A DNA stretch of 40,007 nt from Burkholderiaceae bacterium (GTDB lineage Bacteria; Pseudomonadota; Gammaproteobacteria; Burkholderiales; WYBJ01). The notes beneath the pieces are model-generated. The model made no database searches and had not been told where the DNA came from. It saw only the letters and a list, made by a program, of their open reading frames with translations. A program made the position numbers and the translations under genes. Positions 30,331-37,372 of this stretch are shown here, piece by piece (positions within the stretch are counted from its first letter, which is position 1; each line of letters begins with the position of its first letter). The stretch is from NCBI GenBank assembly GCA_011525945.1, contig WYBJ01000211.1, positions 1-40,007 on the forward strand, written 5' to 3'.

Positions 30331-30945
30331 ATGAGCACGACACCCGCTGGCCTCGCGACCCTGGTCAACCCGATCGGCGACTTCGAGGGCGAACTGTCCA
30401 CTCTCGCCCCGCGCCTGGACACGCTGAAAGGCAAGTCGATTGGTTTCATCGACAATATCAAGCCCAACGCGGGGCTCTTCCTGCGCTACATCGAGGAGAT
30501 GATCCGGGCCGACTATCCCGACGTGCGCACGCACGGCGTGCGCAAGGACTTCACGCCCAACTACCTCATCGCGGACCAGCTCTACGGCAAGGTCGACGCC
30601 GTCGTCAACGCCTGGGGCGATTGAGGGGGCTGCGCGTCGTGGTGTATCCACGACTCGGCCTATCTCGAGAAGCGCGGCGTCCCGACTTCGACCGTGATCT
30701 CGAAGGCGTTCGCACTGCACGCGCGACACGCGGCGAAGAATCTGCAGATCGACGAGTTGCCGCTGCTGATCACCCCGCATCCGGTCAACCACCTTACGCC
30801 CGAGCAGCTGCGCGAAATGGCGCAGGCTGCTTACCCAACCGTCGTCAAGCAGCTCATCGGCAAGGAGCTCGAAGCGGACACGCACATCGCTTACGTACTC
30901 CCGTCGGTGCGCCGGGATGCGAAAACCAAGAGCGAAACCCGATGA
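30331..30945 (+). CDS. UGSC-family protein with in-frame TGA, probable selenoprotein
   Basis: The frame from ATG 30331 (GAGGAG 9 bases upstream) runs 97 codons to a TGA at 30622-30624, then stays open for another 106 codons to a stop at 30943-30945. Residues on both sides form one protein: LKGKSIGFIDNIKPNAGLFL near 31, then VVNAWGD, the TGA, and GGCASWCIHDSAYLEKRGVP. The UGSC family is named for a U-G-S-C motif in which U is selenocysteine or Cys, set in a G-D-[U/C]-G-S-C-x-x-W-x-x-H-D context; here it reads U-G-G-C. A SECIS-like hairpin begins 8 bases after the TGA. The product would be 204 aa with Sec98 and a nearby Cys101, suggesting a redox pair. The stop overlaps the next ATG. Function is unknown. 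A plain nonsense mutation is the alternative, but motif and hairpin argue against it. Confidence 0.8.
30633..30657 (+). promoter_or_regulatory. Bacterial SECIS-like hairpin
   Basis: GTCGTGG (30636-30642) pairs perfectly with CCACGAC (30648-30654) around a 5-base loop TGTAT. After one C-T mismatch, two more pairs (30633-30634 with 30656-30657) extend the stem. The loop begins 18 bases past the TGA and has G as its second base. This fits the published bacterial SECIS rules I recall: loop 16-37 bases from the UGA, and a G in the first two loop positions. Confidence 0.7.
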
Positions 30946-32039
30946 CAGCCGCGCAAGTAAGAGCACCGAGGATCGAGATCGAGGATTCCTGGGAAGCGGT
31001 CAACGCGTGGTTCCTCGAACGCGACATGACCGATGGCTTGCCCATCGTGCCGCCCACCGAGGCGCGCGTGCGTGCGATGACGGATTACGCACAGCGCGCT
31101 CTGGGGTGGTCGGCCGCGGACGTTGTCGCCACACTCATGCCCAAGCGCGGATTCGCGACCGTCGAGAAGATCGCGGCCAACGCCGTGATGGCCGGATGCA
31201 GGCCCGAGTACATGTCCGTCCTGATCGCCTGCGTGCAGGCGATTGCTGAACCTCGATTCAACCTCGACGCGGTACAGACTTCGACGCACAACACTTCGGC
31301 GTTGCCGGTGGTGAACGGCCCGATCCGCAAGGCGCTCGATCTCAATTGGGGCTACAACCATACCGGCAGCCGCTGGCACAGCACGACGACGATCGGGCGG
31401 GCGCTGCGCCTCATCATGAGCAACATTGGTGGCACGCCAGGCTCGGTCAATATTCACACCCAGGGCCATATCGCCCGCTACGAGCACTGCATCGCCGAAA
31501 ACGAGGACGAGAATCCGTGGCAGCCGCTGCATGTCGAGCGCGGCTACCCGGCCGAGGTCAGCACGGTCACGATGATTCCGGCGTGTCCCGCCGCGATGAT
31601 CGACGACAACGGCGGCAGCCAGACGCCAAAGGAGGTGCTCAGGACCGTCGCGAACTCCATCGCCTACGTCGGCAATCGCAACATCAACGGCGAGGGCGAG
31701 CCGGTTCTGATCCTCGGCCCGCAACACGCCCGCCTGATCGCGAGCGGCGGTTACAGCAAGGAGGAAGTGAAGCAGTTCGTCTGGGAACACGCCCGTGTCC
31801 CCTTCAGCGACATTCCGCGCGGCAATCTCGCGAGCTTCAGCGAAAGGAATATGAAGCTTTTCGACGACACCGGCCCGCGCGCGCGGGTACCGATCGCGGG
31901 GTCTCCCGCGGATATCGTCATCGTCGTCATGGGGGGCGTGGGCACCCACAGCCTGTCGGTGCAGACACAGCTTGCGTGCAAGACCGTCACCGTGCCGATC
32001 GCGCGCAAGGACGGCACGCCCTGGCGTGCTGTCGAATGA
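30942..32039 (+). CDS. 365-aa unknown protein coupled to the UGSC gene
   Basis: The start ATG overlaps the UGSC stop (ATGA, 30942-30945). The protein begins MTAAQVRAPRIEIEDSWEAV, followed by the conserved-looking DMTDGLPIVPPTEARVRAM near residue 30 and LMPKRGFATVEKIAANAVMA near 65. Later blocks are TQGHIARYEHCIAENEDENP near 165, GYPAEVSTVTMIPACPAAMI near 190, and GSPADIVIVVMGGVGTHSLS near 325. Several Cys are scattered but no metal or cofactor motif is obvious. There is no signal peptide or membrane span. I recall proteins with this DGLPxVPPT start beside UGSC genes, but cannot name the family or function. Likely works with the UGSC protein. Confidence 0.8.
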   Translation: MTAAQVRAPRIEIEDSWEAVNAWFLERDMTDGLPIVPPTEARVRAMTDYAQRALGWSAADVVATLMPKRGFATVEKIAANAVMAGCRPEYMSVLIACVQAIAEPRFNLDAVQTSTHNTSALPVVNGPIRKALDLNWGYNHTGSRWHSTTTIGRALRLIMSNIGGTPGSVNIHTQGHIARYEHCIAENEDENPWQPLHVERGYPAEVSTVTMIPACPAAMIDDNGGSQTPKEVLRTVANSIAYVGNRNINGEGEPVLILGPQHARLIASGGYSKEEVKQFVWEHARVPFSDIPRGNLASFSERNMKLFDDTGPRARVPIAGSPADIVIVVMGGVGTHSLSVQTQLACKTVTVPIARKDGTPWRAVE

Positions 32040-32050
32040 GGAGCTATACA

Positions 32051-33016
32051 ATGTCGATTCGTCTCGTGCTCGCGGCGACCGCGGCCTTGTGCGCCGTTTA
32101 CACCGGAGCGCACGCACAGACTTTCCCGTCGAAACCGATTCGTATGATCGTGGGATTTCCGGCCGGCGGTACGACCGACATCATTACGCGCACGGTCGCG
32201 ACGAGGATGACGGAGCACCTGAAACACCAGGTCGTGGTCGACAACCGCGGCGGTGCGAGCGGGATCATCGGCGCCGATATCGTCGCGAAGGCGCGCCCGG
32301 ACGGCTACACGCTGCTGATGTCGCCCAGCACCCACGGGACCAACCTCAGCCTGTACTCCAAGCTGCCGTACGACACGGTGAAGGATTTCACGCCGATCGC
32401 GCTGGTGGCAACGACACCGTATGTGCTCGTGGTGCACCCGAGCATGCCGGTGAAATCGGTGAAGGAGTTGATCGCTTACGTCAAGGCTCGGCCCGGGAAG
32501 CTCATCTTTTCGTCGTCGAGCATCGGCACCGCGCAACATCTCGCCGGCGAGCTGCTGAAGCGCTCGGCGGGGCTGGATGTAGAGCACGTACCGTACAAGG
32601 GTACGGGTGCACTGATGCCGGACCTGCTCGCGGGGCGAATCAACTTCGCGTTCGAGAACCTGACCGTGATGACGCCGCACATCAAGACGGGTGCGATGCG
32701 ACCGCTCGCGGTGACGAGCGCCAAGCGTTCGCCCGTATTACCGGACATACCGACGATGATCGAAGCGGGTGTGCCGGGTTTCGAGGTGATCGGTTGGTTC
32801 GGAATTTTTTCGCCAGCACATACGCCGGCCGAAATCGTCGGCACCCTCAATTCCACCATCGCCGCGATCATGAAGGAACCTGCCGTGCGTGAGCGCATCG
32901 TCGCGCTGGGCGGAGAGCCACTGTCCGGTCCGCCGAGCGATCTGCGCGATCTACTCGCACGCGAGATCAAGGTCTGGAGCAAGGTCATACGCGAGGCAGG
33001 CATCCGCGTCGACTGA
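32051..33016 (+). CDS. Bug/TctC-family periplasmic solute receptor (copy 3)
   Basis: A 321-aa receptor 11 bases past the UGSC-partner stop. Its GAGGAG ribosome site overlaps that stop codon, so it belongs to the same operon. The signal peptide ends near residue 22 (TGAHAQ). The mature domain starts FPSKPIRMIVGFPAGGTTDI and continues with VVVDNRGGASGIIGADIVAK, ARPDGYTLLM and VEHVPYKGTGALMPDLLAGR. This is the only receptor in the window clearly tied to a two-gene unit of unknown function, so its ligand would be the best clue to what the UGSC pair acts on. No TctAB partner is nearby. Confidence 0.93.
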   Translation: MSIRLVLAATAALCAVYTGAHAQTFPSKPIRMIVGFPAGGTTDIITRTVATRMTEHLKHQVVVDNRGGASGIIGADIVAKARPDGYTLLMSPSTHGTNLSLYSKLPYDTVKDFTPIALVATTPYVLVVHPSMPVKSVKELIAYVKARPGKLIFSSSSIGTAQHLAGELLKRSAGLDVEHVPYKGTGALMPDLLAGRINFAFENLTVMTPHIKTGAMRPLAVTSAKRSPVLPDIPTMIEAGVPGFEVIGWFGIFSPAHTPAEIVGTLNSTIAAIMKEPAVRERIVALGGEPLSGPPSDLRDLLAREIKVWSKVIREAGIRVD

Positions 33017-33023
33017 CGACGCG
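33005..33023 (+). terminator. Hairpin over the stop codon of Bug copy 3
   Basis: CGCGTCG (33005-33011) and CGACGCG (33017-33023) form a perfect 7-bp stem. The stop TGA (33014-33016) sits in the 5-base loop. No T-run follows, so intrinsic termination is uncertain. Confidence 0.35.
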
Positions 33024-33157
33024 TCGCACTGCGGGGTGGCGCGACACTTTCCAGTGCGCAAATCGAGACGCGAACGGCAGCGCACCCGGAGCCCGCACCG
33101 GGATCGATCGGCTTCGCGTGGTATATGATCGGTATCGAGTCCACGCGGAGTCGCGCC

Positions 33158-33664
33158 ATGAAGATCTCCATGTATCAGGCCAGTGTGCCGCGGCTGGTGA
33201 ACATCCTCGGCAATCTGTCCAACATCCTCGACAAGGCGCAGGCGCACGCCGAGGCGCGCAAGCTCGACGCAGCCGTGCTGATGGGATCCCGGCTTTTCCC
33301 CGACATGTACCCCTTCTCGAAGCAGGTGCAGATCGCCTGCGACAAGGCGAGGAGCGTGGTCGCGCGCCTGGGGGGAATGGAGGTGCCGTTTTACGAGGAC
33401 GACGAAACGACGTTCGCCGATCTGAAGCTGCGCATCGCAAGGACTATCGACTTCCTCCAGAGCGTGCCGCCCGAGCGGATCGACGGTACCGAGGAAAAGG
33501 AAGTCGTGCTCCCGGTTAGCCGCAAGGAGACGCGCTACACGGGTCTGCAGCTTCTCCTCGGACACTCGATGCCGAACGTCTACTTCCACGCCGCCACCGC
33601 GTACAACATCCTGCGTCACAACGGCGTGGCGATCGGCAAGCGCGACTTTCTCGGCAATCCGTAG
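33158..33664 (+). CDS. DUF1993-family protein
   Basis: A 168-aa cytosolic protein with the DUF1993 pattern: MKISMYQASVPRLVNILGNL at the start, then LDAAVLMGSRLFPDMYPFSK near residue 42, RLGGMEVPFYEDDETTF near 70, and the C-terminal NVYFHAATAYNILRHNGVAI with GKRDFLG. Family members are about 165-175 aa, helical, and resemble DinB-like four-helix bundles; no activity is established. The start at 33158 fits the family; an in-frame ATG 11 codons earlier is less likely. It follows the UGSC-Bug unit by 141 bases and may have its own promoter. Nothing in it suggests a link to selenium or sulfur. Confidence 0.87.
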   Translation: MKISMYQASVPRLVNILGNLSNILDKAQAHAEARKLDAAVLMGSRLFPDMYPFSKQVQIACDKARSVVARLGGMEVPFYEDDETTFADLKLRIARTIDFLQSVPPERIDGTEEKEVVLPVSRKETRYTGLQLLLGHSMPNVYFHAATAYNILRHNGVAIGKRDFLGNP

Positions 33665-33770
33665 CAGGCGCGCGCTCGACTTCGTTACGCGGCGCGAAGC
33701 AGCGCACGAACGCCGACTCCGGCAGGAACGCCGCCGCGATCGTGCATTCGATCACTCCGAAGGCAATGCG

Positions 33771-34006
33771 ATGAATGAGCTCGAACTGCTGGCAGAGTTG
33801 AAGAAGATCGATACGCCGACCATCACCAACGTGGTCGCCACCTATCCAGGGCGCCCGCTTTGCCTGGAGATCTCCTGGAAGAAGTCGTACGCAATGCCAA
33901 GGCGCTGCTGGCCGAAGAAGACGAGCGAGTCGGGCAACTGCTCGGGGCGCGTCGCCTCGACGCGGTCAAAGCCATCATGGCCGGGCATCAGTACCTGAAG
34001 AAGTGA
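33771..34006 (+). pseudogene. RraA-like gene remnant with internal deletion and frameshift
   Basis: The N-terminal frame reads MNELELLAELKKIDTPTITN and VVATYPG, like the start of RraA-like aldolase/dimethylmenaquinone-methyltransferase-fold proteins. Around 33848-33860 that frame loses sense, and another frame takes over with ALPGDLLEEVVRNAKALLAE followed by a Leu-rich helix and the end IMAGHQYLKK before a TGA at 34004-34006. Together only about 75 residues remain of a family of about 220-240, so the Gly-rich catalytic core is gone. This is a fossil rather than a functional small gene. Sequencing error alone cannot explain the missing core. Confidence 0.6.
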
Positions 34007-34035
34007 CGCCGTCGCCGAGCAAGTGCAACTGCACC

Positions 34036-35025
34036 TCACTTGCTCTGAATCGTGATGCCCGCATCGCGCACCACCTTGCTCCAGCGCGCAACCTCGCTAC
34101 GGGTCCACTCGCGCAACTCCTGGGGCGTGCTGCCGGCCGGTTCCATGCCGAGTGTCTCGACATGTTTGGCGAACTCGGCGTTCGCCAGCGCCCGCTTCAT
34201 CTCGGCGTTGAGCTTGTCGACGATCGCCGCCGATGTGCCCGCGGGCGCTACCACCCCATACCAGCCGTTGTTGGTGAAGCCCGGGATGAATTCGCTGATG
34301 GTGGGTACGTCGGGAAAGCTGCTCACCCGCTTTTGATGACCCGTCGCGATGGCGCGAACCTTCCCCGCCCTGATCTGGGCCTGGGTGCCGGTGACGCTGC
34401 CCACATACACCTGGATGCGATTGGCCAGCACGTCGACCATCGCCGGACTGGCGCCCTTGTACGGTACATGCGTGAACTTGGCGCCCGTAGCAACGTTGAG
34501 AAATGCCACGGTGAGATGACCGACCGAGCCGACACCAGGCGTACCGAAGTTGACCTTGCCCGGCGTCTTTGCCAATTCGATCAGCTCGCTGAAGCCCTTG
34601 GCCGGCACCGACGGATGGACAACGATCATCTGCGGCACGTACGCAGCCATGCTCACGTGTGCGAAGTCCTTGACCGGATCGTAGTCGAGCCTGGCGCCGG
34701 ATGCGGGGTTGGTCGTCATCCCGGAGGAAGCGGCCAGCAGCAGCGTATAGCCGTCGGGAGCTGCCTTGGCGCCGAGCGTATGCGCGATCGCGGTACCGGC
34801 GCCGGGGCGGTTGTCGCAGACGACCGGCACGCCGAACTTGTCCGCGAACCAGACGCCGAACATCCGGGCAAGCGGATCGGCGGAACCCCCGGGCGGAAAC
34901 GGCACGATCAGGCGGATCGGTTTGGTCGGATAAGCGATCTCGGCTGCACGGACGGTCGTCATTGCGGCGAACAGTGCAACAGTTGCGGAAACGATGATCG
35001 ACAGCGAACGTGCCAACATGGTCAT
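34036..35025 (-). CDS. Bug/TctC-family periplasmic solute receptor (copy 4)
   Basis: A 329-aa receptor. The start at 35025 is backed by GGAGGAG 3 bases upstream; an in-frame ATG 18 codons earlier has no such site. The signal peptide ends near residue 28 (VRAAE). Mature marks are YPTKPIRLIVPFPPGGSADP, VVCDNRPGAGTAIAHTLGAK, AAPDGYTLLLAASSGM and FTHVPYKGASPAMVDVLANR. The C-terminus ends WSKVVRDAGITIQSK. It sits alone between an RraA remnant and a small membrane protein, so no pathway can be assigned. RraA-like genes are frequent neighbours of Bug receptors, so the fossil next door may be its former partner. Confidence 0.93.
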   Translation of the reverse strand: MTMLARSLSIIVSATVALFAAMTTVRAAEIAYPTKPIRLIVPFPPGGSADPLARMFGVWFADKFGVPVVCDNRPGAGTAIAHTLGAKAAPDGYTLLLAASSGMTTNPASGARLDYDPVKDFAHVSMAAYVPQMIVVHPSVPAKGFSELIELAKTPGKVNFGTPGVGSVGHLTVAFLNVATGAKFTHVPYKGASPAMVDVLANRIQVYVGSVTGTQAQIRAGKVRAIATGHQKRVSSFPDVPTISEFIPGFTNNGWYGVVAPAGTSAAIVDKLNAEMKRALANAEFAKHVETLGMEPAGSTPQELREWTRSEVARWSKVVRDAGITIQSK

Positions 35026-35199
35026 GTCTCCTCCACGACGCGGTATACGGATCAAACCGCTTTTTTCGTCGGACCGCAAGCCGTCTGCGCCGGGCGAACT
35101 GCCCGCTGCGTTCGGCGCAAGTCGGGTGCGGGCCCGAGAGATTCCCTGACTGATGCCCGCTCCGGCGTCGCGCCGCGGTGTCGCAAAAGCCGGATTGAC

Positions 35200-35658
35200 T
35201 CAAAGGTACTTGCTCGGCAGCCCGACATCCATCCAGTATCGGCGCGAATCTGTCGGATGCCGATAGACCCTGATCGTGTCCCCGATACTGAATTTCGCGT
35301 TCGGGTTGGAACGCAGGATATCGCTCTTGAAGATGGTTTCCCTCCCGCCCTTCCGATCCAGGTGGCGCGCCTTAACGCGCCAGGCCATGTGATACCCGTA
35401 CCTGCTGATCTTGATGATCTCCGCCTCCATCGGCTTGCCGTGCCGGCGAAACCAGTCGCCTTCCAACGTCTTGCGGTTGGCGAATACCGCATACAGGATG
35501 GTGTGAAGGGTGAGAATCGACGCCGTAAAGCCTGCGGCAAGACCGAAGGTGTGAAGCGTCCTGGATTCACCCGAGCGGCCGAGCAGATAGATCGTCAGGC
35601 CCCATAGCAGCGCGCTCAAGACTGCGAATATCAAACTTCCGATCGTTTTCTTGTTCAT
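35200..35658 (-). CDS. Small membrane protein, possibly DUF3592-like
   Basis: A 152-aa protein starting MNKKTIGSLIFAVLSALLWG. Two hydrophobic segments cover about residues 6-25 and 38-58 (FGLAAGFTASILTLHTILYA), with a short polar loop between. A soluble domain of about 90 residues follows, beginning WFRRHGKPMEAEIIKISRYG. It ends with SIGDTIRVYRHPTDSRRYW and MDVGLPSKYL, which resembles the end of DUF3592 proteins (GDxVxVxYxPxxP). A longer start at 35766 adds an unsupported N-terminus. Ribosome site is unclear. Function unknown; it stands alone between two Bug genes. Confidence 0.65.
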   Translation of the reverse strand: MNKKTIGSLIFAVLSALLWGLTIYLLGRSGESRTLHTFGLAAGFTASILTLHTILYAVFANRKTLEGDWFRRHGKPMEAEIIKISRYGYHMAWRVKARHLDRKGGRETIFKSDILRSNPNAKFSIGDTIRVYRHPTDSRRYWMDVGLPSKYL

Positions 35659-35870
35659 GATGCCGTCCGCACCGGCGACCGCAGCGTCCTTGCCGTCAGG
35701 ACCAACGCTCGCGCGGCAAGTGGGGATCGCGATGAATCGGTCGGATACCCCATTCGTTCGAGCCACGAGCAGACACAGGCGGCTGACCCGGGCGAACCCC
35801 GCGAAGCGCTAAGCGTCTACAAGGCGGGCCGCTCCCCACGGACGACAGAACGCCCCTCGCTCGTCGAATT

Positions 35871-36845
35871 TCATTCGGCCTTGATGTTGGCATTCTTGAC
35901 GACCTTGGCGTAACGGCCAATCTCCGAGCGGATCAGCGCCGCAAACTGCTCCGGCGTCGAGCTCCATGGCTCCAGGCCTTGCGCGGCAAGCCGCTCGCGG
36001 ACATCGGGCAACTGAAGAACGCGCGCGAACTCCGACGCCAGCTTGTCGATGATCGGCTTCGACGTGCTGGCAGGCGCGAGCAAACCGTTCCAGTTGGTCA
36101 TGTCGAACGCAGCGAGCCCCGCTTCGCGAAACGTCGGCACGTCCGGAATCGGCGGCAAGCGCGCATCGCCGGTCACCGCCAGCCCCCGCACCTTCCCCGC
36201 CTTGATCTGCGGAATGAGGTTGACGGGAACGTTCATGTGAACCTGCACTTGCCCCCCGAGCAGATCGTTCATCGCCGGCCCGCCGCCCTTGTAGGGAATG
36301 TGATGCATGCGAATGCCGGCGAGCATGCTGAGCAACTCGGCGGCCAGATGGTTGGCCGTGCCCACGCCGGACGACGCGTAGTCGATCTGGTCCGGACGCG
36401 CCTTGGCCAAAGCGATGAACTCGCGCAGATTCCTCACAGGCAGCGACGGATGCACGACCAATCCGAAGGGGGAACGAGTGAGTGTGGTGACCGCAGCGAA
36501 ATCCTTGATCGCGTCATATGGCGTCTTGAGCACGCTGGGGTTGATCGTGTGCGTGGCGGTGACCATCAGGACCGTGTAGCCGTCGGGCGCCGCTTTAACC
36601 AGCGCTTCGGAGCCGATCACGGTGTTGGCCCCCGGGCGGTTGTCGACCAATACCTGCCGGTGCCAGTTTTCGGTCACCTTATGCCCGAGCAGGTGCGCGA
36701 CGGCCGAGGTGCTGCCCCCGGGTGCGTAAGGCAGGATCAATCGAATCGTCTTGCTCGGGTACGTTGTCTGGGCCTTCGTCGGCGTCAACGCCAACAGCCC
36801 GGCCATCATTGCAAGCGCTACCGCGATCTTGCTCGGCTTGGACAT
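35871..36845 (-). CDS. Bug/TctC-family periplasmic solute receptor (copy 5)
   Basis: A 324-aa receptor starting MSKPSKIAVALAMMAGLLAL. The ATG at 36845 is preferred over the GTG at 36851 because AGGAGG is 6 bases from the former and almost touches the latter. Signal peptide to about residue 26 (PTKAQT). The mature domain has YPSKTIRLILPYAPGGSTSA, VLVDNRPGANTVIGSEALVK, AAPDGYTVLM and MHHIPYKGGGPAMNDLLGGQ. A good promoter sits upstream, flanked by an 8-bp inverted repeat. There is no catabolic gene or TctAB partner beside it, so the ligand is unknown. Confidence 0.93.
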   Translation of the reverse strand: MSKPSKIAVALAMMAGLLALTPTKAQTTYPSKTIRLILPYAPGGSTSAVAHLLGHKVTENWHRQVLVDNRPGANTVIGSEALVKAAPDGYTVLMVTATHTINPSVLKTPYDAIKDFAAVTTLTRSPFGLVVHPSLPVRNLREFIALAKARPDQIDYASSGVGTANHLAAELLSMLAGIRMHHIPYKGGGPAMNDLLGGQVQVHMNVPVNLIPQIKAGKVRGLAVTGDARLPPIPDVPTFREAGLAAFDMTNWNGLLAPASTSKPIIDKLASEFARVLQLPDVRERLAAQGLEPWSSTPEQFAALIRSEIGRYAKVVKNANIKAE

Positions 36846-36859
36846 CGCCACCCTCCTTC

Positions 36860-36914
36860 ATCTGGTCGGTGGCTCTCATTGTAGGAGCGGGGCCGATCTT
36901 GTCCAAGACCAGAT
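36860..36914 (-). promoter_or_regulatory. Promoter of Bug copy 5 flanked by an inverted repeat
   Basis: On the minus strand, TTGGAC (36906-36901) and TACAAT (36883-36878) are spaced by exactly 17 bases. ATCTGGTC (36860-36867) and GACCAGAT (36907-36914) are perfect inverted copies, one just upstream of the -35 and one just past the likely start site. They could be paired half-sites for a regulator. Confidence 0.5.
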
Positions 36915-37134
36915 AGCGCGGCGGTGCATCGCGCGATGTACGGTATCGCTGAGGGCACGGTCTCGTCATCGACCGTCCGTAGACGCTCGCCGAGCCGGAC
37001 GTGCAACCAGGCGAGCGGGCAGCCCGAAGGCGGCAACGACGCCAGCGCGGCTCGAGGGGCTGTTCGCCCGCGCGAGCATCGACATCGCCCTGCGCGTGAA
37101 GCTCTGGACGCACGCGCTCGCCCGCTATCGCCGG

Positions 37135-37341
37135 CTACTTGCCGACGATGACCTCGGAGGCCTTGACGATCGCGAACGCCTTGTCGCCCACCTTGAGCTT
37201 CAACTCGCGTGCCGCTTCCATGGTGATGGATGAGGTGATGACCACGCCGGGCGCGACCTGGATCTTGATGTTCGCGGTCGTCACGCCTTTCCTGAGACCG
37301 ACCACCTTGCCGGGGAATACGTTGCGTGCGCTGAGTTTCAC
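37135..37341 (-). CDS. mop: Mop-type molybdate/tungstate-binding protein (single TOBE domain)
   Basis: A 68-aa protein, exactly the size of single-domain molbindins. It starts at a GTG with AGGAGAGG 4 bases before it and reads VKLSARNVFPGKVVGLRKGV, then a stretch ending VVITSSITMEAARELKLKVG and the final AFAIVKASEVIVGK. The S-A-R-N, K-G and S-I-T elements are the oxyanion-binding parts of the Mop fold. It stores or buffers molybdate/tungstate in the cytoplasm as an oligomer. It is the last gene of tupABC-mop, 31 bases after tupC, which itself lacks a TOBE domain. Its ribosome site lies in a small hairpin. Confidence 0.9.
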   Translation of the reverse strand: MKLSARNVFPGKVVGLRKGVTTANIKIQVAPGVVITSSITMEAARELKLKVGDKAFAIVKASEVIVGK

Positions 37342-37347
37342 TTCGCC

Positions 37348-37366
37348 TCTCCTGGTGAAAAGGAGA
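37348..37366 (-). promoter_or_regulatory. Hairpin covering the mop ribosome-binding site
   Basis: On the minus strand TCTCCT (37366-37361) can pair with AGGAGA (37353-37348), with a 7-base loop between. AGGAGA is the core of the ribosome site for the GTG start at 37341. The pairing could reduce mop translation unless opened, for example by ribosomes finishing tupC at 37373. Confidence 0.4.
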
Positions 37367-37372
37367 TGATCC

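Noticed and set aside
30331-30624. Reading the UGSC gene as a truncated 97-aa pseudogene
   Set aside because: The downstream frame stays open and in family register to an ATGA overlap, the family is known for Sec at this site, and a SECIS-like hairpin follows; decay would not preserve all of these.
279-35070. A shared 14-base string CCGCTTTTTTCGTC at 279-292 and 35057-35070
   Set aside because: No similarity extends beyond the 14 bases, and the two contexts differ; probably chance or simple T-run sequence.
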